Assembly (NCBI GenBank): GCA_003573635.1
Contig: QUTJ01031352.1
Location: 1 to 11,044, forward strand
Direction of reading: 5' to 3'
Origin: Goniomonas avonlea
Taxonomy: Eukaryota > Cryptophyceae > Goniomonadida > Goniomonadaceae
Length of the DNA stretch: 11,044 nucleotides
Below, in pieces: positions 1-7,721 of the stretch. The first letter of the stretch is position 1; each line of letters starts with the position of its first letter. The notes beneath the pieces are model-generated. The model ran no database searches. It had not been told where the DNA came from and saw only the letters and a program-made list of their open reading frames with translations. The position numbers and the translations under genes were made by a program.

Positions 1-246
1 TTGACACAGGAGAGTTGACACAGGAGATTTGACACAGGAGAGTTGACACAGGAGAGTTGACACAGGAGAGTTGACGCAGGAGAGTTGACACACGAGAGTT
101 GGCACAAGAGAGTTGGCACAAGAGAGTTGGCACACGAGAGTTGGCACAAGAGAGTTGACACACGAGAGTTGGCACAAGAGAGTTAGAGAGTTGGCACACG
201 AGAGTTGGCACAAGAGAGTTGGCACAAGAGAGCTGACACACAGGAG
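1..246. repeat. 14-bp minisatellite in TrpRS intron 3
   Basis: About 17 tandem copies of a 14-bp unit, ttgacacaggagag on the plus strand, run from the window's left edge to about 240. The first six or seven copies keep the gacacagg (or gacgcagg) core. Later copies switch to ggcacaag or gacacacg, in a roughly alternating pattern, and one copy near 181-190 is truncated. The array lies inside the third TrpRS intron, whose donor is at 263 on the minus strand, and continues out of the window. On the transcribed strand the unit is pyrimidine-rich (ctctcttgtgccaa). Short proteins translated from it are repeat artefacts. Confidence 0.93.
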
Positions 247-263
247 AGTGGACACATCCATAC

Positions 264-2353
264 CTCGTAGTGGCCCTTCCAGAGAAACTTTTCATCGTCG
301 GTCATTTGGATCACCAGCGGCACACCGAAGGCGTCCTGCGGCACTGTGAGACCGACACGCACGGCCATGATCCTGGCCGACGCTCACACGCACACTGCCT
401 CCCGGACGAGCATCGATGCATTCCATCAGAAACGGAATCATACATCCACTCGAGTGCTAGCGAGAACGCTAATGTGCACTGCCTACAACCTGATCCACGA
501 GCATCGATACACTAAATCAGGAATCATAGAACAACACAAGTGTCTGCACTAGGGAGAACGCTCATGTGCACTGCTACAACCTGACCACAACCCGGCGTAA
601 GAGCATCGATGCAGGAATCATCGATCAACTCAAGTGTGTGGACACTAACGCGAACGCTAATGTGCAGCGCCACACTCTGTACCTGGAGCCACTTGGTCAT
701 CAGGAACGGAATCAGATGGCCCAGATGCATAGATTCACTCGAGGGTCCGCGGCCAGTGTACAGGAAAAACGGGCGGCCCTTTTCGACCTCCTGCATGGGA
801 ACGCTGAGGTCGCAATCCTTTGTCCTTCCTCCCTCACCCCCCTCGCGCTCTCCCTCACTCCGCCCTGCATCACTCCCACCCTCACTCACAACGAGCTCCC
901 TCGCTGCATCCATCCATTCATCCACCCATCCCTCCCCTCTCGCTCGCACACTCGATGCGTGCATGCGCGCATGGATCGAATACTCCTTCCTGGAAGGTTT
1001 GAGTCCCGCACACCCTCTTCTCACACCTGTCCACTGCTTCCTCCACAAGACCTTGGCCTCCTCCCACACCCACCCCGCCCGCTCCTCTCTCTCACACACA
1101 CACACGCACACTCGCTCACTCTCTTTCACTCACACACTCGTCTCACTCTCACTCACTCTCACTCACACACTCGTCTCACTCACTCACTCTCTCTCACTCA
1201 CTCTCCCTCCCTCTTGTTGACTTAACTCTCACTCCCACACCACACACACCCACACACCCGCACCCCACAGACAAACACGGCGCACCTCGCAAATGCGCTC
1301 CATGTCGCGGTGCGAAAAGAAAATGCCACGGCGAAGGAAGCGATGCAACGCCGACACACGACCGCGGCCCACCGTCAGAGCCTCCATGCGTTTCAGAAGA
1401 GTCTCATCCAGCGCAGAGCTGCCGAACTTGTCGATGAGCTTGGCGTAGTCCACAGTACCAGTCACCTCCCAGGGGTTGACCTCACCATCATCTTCACAGC
1501 CGCCAGCCTCATCAGCGGCGGTTTTGAGTTGCGCCTTCGCCTCCTCGACCTCCGCAGCTGCTTTTGCAGAAGCAGCCTCAAGGGCGGCGACCTTTTCCTT
1601 CAGGGCCTGAACCTTGGCCTTGGCCGCGGCGGCTGCAGCAGCTGAGTCCTCCTCGGCTGATTTTGCAGCATCCTTCACAGCGGCCAATGCCTCCGCGCCG
1701 CCAGCGACAGTTGTTTCGAAGGTGTTGAGAGCGGCAACGCTGGCCGCGGCAGGGGCGGAACCGCCTTCAAGAATCGATCCAGCCGCATCCGGGGAACCAA
1801 CTTTGAATTTCAGGCCCAGCTTGCCCTTGATGACGGCGGTGTCCTTCTTTGGGTGGACCCACACCACCTCGACCGACCCGACCGACCCAGTAGAAGCGCA
1901 CAGGGGACCAGCAGACCGGTTCACCATTAAACACAAGCCATCGATTGATACAAGAGACAGCGTGTCCCCTGCACCCTTGAAATCAGCGTCGTACATCGCT
2001 TCCCCGAACGTCGACTCGGCTTCAGCCGCAGCCATCTGAAAACCGACCACGGGCAGGTCCTTTTTGATAAAATCGTTGGCAACAGCAGCCACACGCCCCA
2101 ACAATATCTTTTGGGCCTCGATGTCTTCAGGCATCGGGACCACAGCCTTGGCAAGATCCATTGTGAATTTGCCGGTGCCTGGCTCACTGTTCCATGTCGG
2201 CTGCAAATCGCTGCATGTGCGCCCAATTGGCAATCCAAGCACACCAGCAAGCGCGCCACGCAGTACTGCTGCTGCAGTTGCCACAGCGGCAGGCGGCGGC
2301 GGCGGCGGCGGCCTGACCTTTTTCGCGGGAGCAGCGTTTGGTGCTTCGGCCAT
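264..2353 (-). CDS. Cytosolic tryptophanyl-tRNA synthetase with N-terminal AlaX-like domain (3' end outside window)
   Basis: Class I aminoacyl-tRNA synthetase that charges tRNA-Trp in the cytosol. Visible coding exons are complement(1286..2353), complement(683..790) and complement(264..335), all in phase 0, with GT-AG introns of 495 and 347 nt and a third intron starting at 263 that leaves the window. The ATG at 2353 has an in-frame TGA directly before it. Domains: Pro-rich stretch at residues 15-21; AlaX/AlaRS-editing-like domain about 28-187 ([13 protein letters not shown] at 95-107, [20 protein letters not shown] at 137-156); Ala-rich probable coiled coil about 205-285; then the eukaryotic TrpRS N-terminal region ([34 protein letters not shown]), [16 protein letters not shown] carrying the HIGH-type motif HLGH at 378-381, and [16 protein letters not shown]. 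The KMSKS-type motif and anticodon-binding part would lie beyond the left edge. The synthetase assignment is firm. The AlaX-like call rests on pattern similarity; the histidines of the usual HxxxH and CxxxH metal sites are not seen, so editing activity is doubtful. Confidence 0.93.
408..672. repeat. Three imperfect ~91-102-bp tandem copies in TrpRS intron 2
   Basis: The string gagcatcgat recurs at 408, 499 and 601. Each copy is followed by a shared second block, (g)gaacgct(a/c)atgtgca, near 463, 555 and 651, and the first two also share ctgc-tacaacctga. The spacings are 91 and 102 bp. The third copy ends against exon 2 of TrpRS (donor at 682). The array fills most of the 347-nt intron at 336-682, so it probably expanded that intron by duplication. 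Confidence 0.8.
820..1225. repeat. Pyrimidine-rich simple repeat in TrpRS intron 1
   Basis: A C/T-rich stretch on the plus strand with tcactc, cacaca and ccatccat motifs, densest from 1081 to 1215. A 22-bp block beginning cactcacacactcgtctcac is duplicated at 1127 and 1160, 33 bp apart. It occupies most of the 495-nt first intron of TrpRS (791-1285). Overlapping open frames rich in Ser, His, Thr and Leu are composition artefacts. Confidence 0.85.
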
Positions 2354-2769
2354 TCAGTCTCGTGAAGGGTCTGAAAGACGGCTCTTCAAGCCAAGGCGTT
2401 TAGGAACGCGTTAGCGTTTCAGCTCGACTCAACAGCGTTGACCCTTGTTAAGATCATCCTAGAAACGAGATCGGAAATGCCATCATGATTTAGGGTTACG
2501 GAATACAGATAAACTCAACGTATGGGCACCTACGGGAATCACCTCGCCGATTCAGAGATGAACCGGTGTCGTTGGTTTCGGCTGTAGGGTGTTTTTGGGC
2601 AAACCGCAAAAGCCAGATGGCAGGGCCCAGGACACTCAGCAAAGTCCTGAATTGTTGGTGAGTTACGAGCTTATCAAGGCAGCACTGACCCCTACAGCTC
2701 TTTGCGGGAACGGTGCCACAACGAGGATGTTGAACCCAACCATGGAATAGGTGACAACTTTAAGAGTCA

Positions 2770-2770
<1 letters not shown>
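2354..2770. other. Upstream region of TrpRS, no recognised gene
   Basis: Moderate-complexity sequence between the TrpRS start and the (CT)n tract. It should contain the TrpRS promoter, but I see no clear TATA box. A single ttagggtta near 2492 resembles one telomere repeat and is not part of an array. The segment 2560-2760, read on the minus strand, could hold terminal exons of an unrecognised gene: there is a 49-nt GT-AG candidate intron between about 2643 and 2691. No family was recognised. Confidence 0.5.
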
Positions 2771-2776
<6 letters not shown>

Positions 2777-2834
<58 letters not shown>

Positions 2835-2900
2835 TGTGGGCTTTCTGTGTGGTCTCTCTCTGTGTGTGTGTCTGTCTGTTTCTGTCTCTGTCTGTCTCTT
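2777..2900. repeat. Compound microsatellite (CT)n-(GT)n-(TCTG)n
   Basis: A (CT) run of about 20 units at 2778-2817 passes directly into a (GT) run of about 10 units at 2818-2838. Mixed tctg/tgtg sequence follows to about 2900. It separates the two candidate coding patches of the unassigned region 2560-3573. Confidence 0.97.
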
Positions 2901-2982
2901 GTTTCTCCAAGGTTTTGACGAGGCACAGGGATTGGACTCGGGCAGAGTCATGACGGGCGCCTTCGAGTTGGCGCTGTCTTCC

Positions 2983-3573
2983 CTAACTCTCCTGCTGATA
3001 AATGTGGCGTAAAGGTACAGAGCATTGCTTGTTGTGCTCTGAAACCAACTTGCCGAGCAGCAAGGAGATGTTTTTCTCAAGGTCAATCAGTGGGACGTTG
3101 ATAGAAAACCAGTTGCCACAGTGGCGAAGTTGATCTTGGGCCCATTGGATTCAGTGAGTTCCTCCGACTCTGTGCTTTTCCTCATTGAATTGGTTACAGC
3201 CTGTGGTGCTCCTCATACTACGGGATGGAAAAGAAATCGTCATTGAGACTTGGCGGGGTCCATCTGAGGAAGAATCCTGGTTGCCGCAGATTCCAGCGTT
3301 CCCAAAGCTTGCAGATACACCGTTTGGCTCCGCGTCATGATCTGTTTTGCCCTGCTGATTGCATCTTTCTGGCGGACTCGAAATGCAGCAGATCTGGAAG
3401 CTCGGGGAACCTGGAAGATCTTTTCATCTTGGTTGTGCTGCCACCGCTGTGTGTTCTGCTGCCACAACCACGTGTTCTGCTGCCGCCGTTACGTGTTCTG
3501 CCACAACTCCAGCCGCGTCACTTGTTAAACCCCCTTGCTGGACGCGATGAAACGACAACAATGAATGAAACAT
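2983..3573 (-). other. Possible unrecognised minus-strand gene, structure unresolved
   Basis: Several short minus-strand segments look like exons. (a) From the ATG at 3573 a frame reads MFHSLLSFHR and then three 7-residue Ala-rich repeats (pattern ..VAAEH). (b) 3467-3240 holds a helix-like segment (SRAKQIMTRSQTVYLQALG). (c) From the ATG at 3185, 22 codons to 3120 join, across a 44-nt GT-AG candidate intron (3076-3119), to KNISLLLGKLVSEHNKQC and then a stop at 2983, giving 52 residues. Intron size and splice ends match the neighbouring genes, and the neighbours are closely packed, so a small gene here would fit. I could not join (a)-(c) into one frame or recognise a family, so function is unknown. 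Confidence 0.25.
3435..3510. repeat. 21-bp triplicated unit
   Basis: About three copies of a 21-bp unit related to ctgctgccacaaccacgtgtt lie in tandem, diverged at several positions. Because the period is a multiple of three, one minus-strand frame stays open and encodes a seven-residue Ala-rich repeat. That is consistent with a coding repeat but does not prove one. Confidence 0.7.
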
Positions 3574-3739
3574 TCGTTACACGCAATCGCTGAAGCTATG
3601 ATTTACATTGGTCACAACCCGAGTAGAGAGGAGAAAGTCCAAGTTCCCGTACAGAACGGAGACGTCGAGCAGCACCAAAAACAAGCCCACCAGTGAAGAT
3701 TCAAGTGAGTCGGTGTGGCCACATTTGCCAAGCCGTCGT

Positions 3740-4280
3740 TCAACTACTCTCATTGACAAAGGTGGGGTGGTGCACGGCAATGTGCCCAATAATTGCGTTG
3801 ACACTCATGCACATCCCCTCGATCGCGGTGTCCCACTGCGTAACTTCCTCCACGTCTGTCAAATCGTATTATGAGACCGAGGCACCGGAAACAAGTCTCT
3901 GCGCACCTCGTTGGAAGCTGATGACGCCAAACACTTGGTCGATCGTGCCAGTGATCCGGTCTTCTATTAACATTTTGGAAGCAACCCTTTCCGCCTGGGA
4001 TAGAAAAATCAACCACGAACACGCAAAGATGCACAACAAAACCAACTTCGGCGGAAAATGCACACGAACACGCAAAGACGCACAACAAAACCAACGACGG
4101 GCGGATAACGCACCCGCGCGGGTTCGATGCCTAGCAGAGCGCCCAGCTCTTCAAACGTGATGTTGATGTAGAGGGACGCCGCAGCTTGGAGGTTATGCTC
4201 GATAATGGCAAGCTCTACGACCGTGAGCCCATCCGACGTCATCGCCTGGCGGGTCGTGAATAGTCAGACACACACAGAGC

Positions 4281-4311
<31 letters not shown>

Positions 4312-4345
4312 AGAGACAGAAAGACAGACAGACAGAGGGACAGAA

Positions 4346-4392
<47 letters not shown>

Positions 4393-4462
4393 GACAAAGA
4401 GACGTGCGTATCATCGCTCTTGCCATCGCTCCAGTCATCTCCCCAGTCATCTCTCGCATTTC

Positions 4463-4541
<79 letters not shown>

Positions 4542-5972
4542 CCATGCAGAACCAGAGAGAGAGAGAGTATCCAGACGAGAAATTGCCAGGCGAAAAGAGC
4601 AGGGCCGGGGGGACATAGGCTGTGTTGCTGTGTGTGTCTGCTCCCCCCTAAGCTGCTCGTCTCCCTCTTCCACTCTTTTTCGCTCACTTCTCAGGGGGAG
4701 CAGTGACGTGGCTCAACTTCAATCGTCATCCATCCATACATACTTGATGGTGCTCGTCGAGCTGAGAAGTAAATTTTGCGACCTCCGGTGGCCAAAGAAT
4801 GCGCTCCATATAGCTGCACCGGTTTCAGGATGCGTAAGAACACTCACGAGACGCACATTTTCTGCAGAATTGGCCACATGTCCAGGCTGGCGCTGCGCTC
4901 GTCTTTGTAGAGCATTGCCAGCACTCTGGATCGCTGTGGTCCAGCTGGGGCCAGAATGGCGCAGGTGACAGCGTGTTGCAGGGCCTGAGGATATGAGTTG
5001 AAGCTTGGCGATTTATGTTAGAGATGCTAGATCCCACCTGCATGTTCTGCTCCTCAAGTGCGCGCTCGTCCACAACGTCAGTGCGCTCGATTGCCATCAC
5101 GGCACTCTTGTCAAGTTGTGAGAGCTCATAATAGTGACGGGCAGAGTCCAAGAATCGTCGCTGAGAGTCGAGAATTCGCGCACGACAAGCCTGCAGACGA
5201 GTTGGCAATATCAATTGGTGGAAAGCACAGACCTGGTGTTGGAACTTGAGGCCGGGGTTTGAGCACAGGTGGATAATCGCAGTCGCTCGGTTCACATATG
5301 TTTCCGCCTGGCAACGAATGAGGAGCGTTCACACAAGCTGTCTGTCAGTCACCTCAACCGGATCTCCACACTCGAGGAACAACTGAGCAATTTTAATGTA
5401 CTTCTCTGCCTTGTAGTCATCGCTAAGTTTCCTGGTTGCGAAAACGGATGAGCGGTCTTCGTGTTGAGTTAACCAAAACAACAACCTGAGACCCGACATC
5501 AACGGAATTTCAAGGAGTAGCTCAGCAGCTCCTCGCCAGTCCTCCTCACCCTCATAGATGGTGGCCAGACTTTCTGCAATGTGTGAAAAGGTTTCCTCGA
5601 AGCTGGAGAGCCTTGGCTTGATTTTCGCAAGCGCAAAGGTGCCGAAGTCCTGCCAAAAATCAGGCCTAGCCAAGCAGACAAGGAAACTGGAGACCTTGAG
5701 CTGCTCGTTGGAGAATCCAGCCTGGAAAAGTCCACCAGGGATCTCTGGGAGCACTTGACGAGAAACCACGGTCGGCACACGCTCAGCGACGACTGCAACC
5801 TATGTGAGTGGCGCTTCAACCCAGGAAGAAGGGACAGCTCACTATGATTTGTGAAAGTCTTCAAATCCTCTACCGAGTGGCAAGACATGATCTCATGAAG
5901 CAGGCTCTTATACTCGGCGATCCGTTGCCGCGACTCCGAGATGCCACATATTTTCTCGAGCTTGGCTTCCAT
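3740..5972 (-). CDS. CSN4: COP9 signalosome complex subunit 4 (CSN4)
   Basis: PCI-domain subunit of the COP9 signalosome, the nuclear/cytosolic complex that removes NEDD8 from cullin-RING ubiquitin ligases. Model: complement(join(3740..3855, 3907..3994, 4114..4245, 4744..4813, 4857..4984, 5038..5190, 5233..5307, 5353..5431, 5486..5649, 5695..5792, 5843..5972)), 1233 nt, 410 residues, close to the family's roughly 400. Recognisable stretches: VPTVVSRQVLPEI, KIKPRLSSFEE, LATIYEGEEDWRGAAELL, DDYKAEKYIKIAQLFLE, AETYVNRA, CRARILDSQRRFLDSARHYY, AGPQRSRVLAMLYKDER, ILQKIYMERIL, then the winged-helix part AIIEHNLQAAASLYINITFE (about 310-330), ELGALLGI, AERVASKMLIEDRITGTIDQ and a C-terminal VTQWDTAIEG helix. 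Two splice choices follow family conservation: the donor at 4856 and a stop-free 45-nt intron (5650-5694). The start at 5972 matches family length; an in-frame ATG at 6086 would add 38 residues. The frame ends at TGA 3740-3742. The large intron 4246-4743 carries microsatellites. Confidence 0.95.
4015..4095. repeat. 32-bp duplication, 49-bp period, in a CSN4 intron
   Basis: A 32-bp block beginning acgaacacgcaaaga occurs at 4015-4046 and again at 4064-4095 with one mismatch. Both copies lie inside the 119-nt CSN4 intron (3995-4113). Without one 49-bp period the intron would be 70 nt, nearer the usual 42-56 nt of this window, so a tandem duplication probably lengthened it. Confidence 0.9.
4283..4396. 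repeat. (ACAG)n microsatellite
   Basis: An interrupted tetranucleotide array, gaca/caga on the plus strand, with one block at about 4284-4314 and a longer one at about 4345-4392. It sits in the 498-nt CSN4 intron (4246-4743), adjacent to the exon that starts at 4245. Open frames across it encode only DRQT- or VCLS-type repeats and are artefacts. Confidence 0.97.
4465..4538. repeat. (CA)37 microsatellite
   Basis: A perfect dinucleotide array of 37 CA units in the same 498-nt CSN4 intron as the (ACAG)n tract. On the transcribed strand it is (TG)n. The intervening sequence (about 4397-4464) contains a duplicated ccagtcatctc. Confidence 0.98.
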
Positions 5973-6150
5973 CTCACCAAGTCGCTCCGCTTGTCGGACC
6001 TGTCCGAGGGCTAAAGCTCGTACGAAGAGCGTTACAATCCAAATGAACCCCCGAGACCGGAAAAGTATCGAGGAGTTTCCCTTCACCCGTTGAAAACGTC
6101 ATGTTTAGTGCCCTACAGCCCGCTTGTCAGACCAGGGATTTGCTTGCGTC
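5973..6150. promoter_or_regulatory. Divergent CSN4 / ING promoter interval
   Basis: The two start codons point away from each other and are 178 bp apart, so this stretch must hold both promoters and both 5' leaders. I see no TATA box. It is mixed sequence with small inverted elements such as gtcggacctgtccgag near 5994-6009. If CSN4 starts at the alternative ATG at 6086, the gap shrinks to 64 bp. The role is inferred from gene orientation alone. Confidence 0.6.
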
Positions 6151-7060
6151 ATGAAGCGCGGCAAAGAGGACATCGGGGCCTATCTGGAACATTTTCTCGA
6201 GGTGCGGCCGCACGGTGTCCCAAAACGGTAGAAATGATCTTGATATTCGACTCTCAGAACGTTTCCGACTTGCCTGCCGAGCTTCAACGCAATTTCACGT
6301 TGATGCGCGAGCTCGACGAAAAATCGTTGGACGTGAAGCGATCAATGGAGAAAGAGCACAAGAACTTTGTTCGGGGTAAAATCAAGGGTGTTGACTCTAT
6401 CAAGCCAATGGTCGACCAGGTGGATTGCGTGGCCGATTTTGGCACTTTCTCACCAACTTTGCAGGCTGTGATCAAGCAGCAGCAATGCCTAAATTTCAGC
6501 GACGAAAAAGTCTCTTTGGCGGTCCAGACGTATGATTTGCTCGATCAGCACATCCGACAGTTGGATGCTGACTTGAAGCGTTTCGAGGAAGATTTGAAAC
6601 AGGTTTGGAATTCGCAATATTGTCCCAGGAGATCTACTGACGATCCTTCGCTCAGGACCCAAATTATCGTGACAAGATCGATCCCAAGACCTCCCGGGAC
6701 GGATCATCGCAACCAAACAAAAAGAAGCGTGGCGATGCCAATGGTTCCTCCATTAATACCGACCTCGACCTGGCTGTGGATCCGAACGAACCGGTGTATT
6801 GCACTTGCAAACAAGTAAGTTCGCCGTCGCTTGCGATCCTTGTCTCATATGAATTCCAGGTTTCTTTTGGCGAGATGGTAGCCTGCGACAATCCGGACTG
6901 CCCGATTGAATGGTTCCACTTCCAATGTGTTGGCCTGACCCAACTCAAAGGTGCTTGTGCTTATGGTTGTTTCTTGTCTCTTGACAATCGAGCAGGCAAC
7001 TCATGGTTTTGCCCCGAGTGCCGCAGCAGGATGAAGTCTGGTCTCCTGAAGATCCCGTGA
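6151..7060 (+). CDS. ING-family PHD-finger protein (ING4/ING5-like)
   Basis: Nuclear reader of trimethylated histone H3 lysine 4 that targets histone acetyltransferase or deacetylase complexes. Model: join(6151..6201, 6258..6419, 6465..6602, 6656..6814, 6860..6950, 6996..7060), 666 nt, 221 residues. The N-terminal ING domain is evident from [20 protein letters not shown] (10-29), [15 protein letters not shown], then [20 protein letters not shown] and [16 protein letters not shown] basic patch NKKKRG (about 138-143) is a candidate NLS. The C-terminal C4HC3 PHD finger has Cys166, Cys168, Cys179, Cys184, His190, Cys193, Cys206 and Cys209; Tyr165, Ser172, Met176, Asp180 and Trp188 correspond to the methyl-lysine pocket of ING proteins. 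The start is the first ATG after an in-frame TAG at 6106. Intron 6420-6464 is 45 nt with no stop; removing it restores family spacing. The ING paralogue cannot be fixed. Confidence 0.95.
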
Positions 7061-7721
7061 GCTCCAGCGACTCTCGCTCTTCAACTTGCACGTTGTGCGA
7101 ATAACCTGTGACTGTCGCGCCCCCTGGGTCAAGTATCCGAGAGGCAGCGCCCAAGTGTCCAGCTCCGTTCCAACGCTCGTGGCGATCGCCCGGCAAGCGC
7201 CGAATATGACACGGCATGACACATTCATGAAATGAAGAAAGACTTCATGCCGTTCTTACGTTGTGTCTCAATCAACGCAAACCCAGAAGGGGTCGTGCAG
7301 AATTTTTGCCGAATCACGAAAACTCATTTGTTCGAGCGATGTGAGGTTTCCACACGCACGGGGCATGTGTTGGGAGGAGAAACGTTTTGATAACTATCGC
7401 TCATAGAAGCGAAGAACGGTAGAGCTCAATGCTCACAGCCTGATGTATGTACCGCCGAGAAGACGGTAGCCTCTTCGCTAATATGAACTTCGGGATTTTC
7501 ATTGAGTGGTCCCACCTTGTGTCTTGAAAATCCTTGAAAAGCCAGCACCCGGACCTCACGCCTCCGAAACCCCAACTCGACAAAGCGAAAGAAGCGAACG
7601 AACGAACAACCTGTGGAAATGATCAACCCAACGACGACGACGACTAAAAACCCAACAACGCCCATGATGGCGTCCCCCTCTTTCTCTCGCGTTGCCCAGG
7701 AGCAAAATATTAGGATTGGAA
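7061..7721. other. Intergenic: 3' end of ING and upstream region of TBP-like gene
   Basis: No gene is supported here. Small frames on both strands do not resemble known families. The last 150 bp contain short gaacgaacgaac and acgacgacgac runs. This stretch should include the ING 3' UTR and the promoter and 5' UTR of the next gene; no core promoter motif stands out. Confidence 0.6.

Noticed and set aside
1-246. CRISPR-like array at the left edge
   Set aside because: The 14-bp units are directly tandem with no spacers, and the setting is a eukaryotic intron.
524-1225. Long overlapping open frames on both strands (about 200 residues each)
   Set aside because: They cross low-complexity C/T-rich intron sequence. 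Only the minus-strand 683-790 part is coding (TrpRS exon 2).
2488-2500. Telomere-like ttagggtta
   Set aside because: Only one copy is present and there is no array, so chance is sufficient.
4193-4687. Open frames encoding long (TH)n, (CV)n or DRQT repeats
   Set aside because: They are translations of the (CA)n and (ACAG)n microsatellites within a CSN4 intron.
6090-6150. Earlier ING start at the ATG at 6090
   Set aside because: That ATG is in the frame of the first intron, not of the conserved first exon. The ATG at 6151 leads directly into the conserved AYLEHFLE segment, and an in-frame TAG at 6106 precedes it.
7692-7721. Upstream extension of the TBP-like protein from a TTG codon
   Set aside because: Eukaryotic initiation at TTG is unlikely. 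The ATG at 7722 is the first after an in-frame TGA at 7665.
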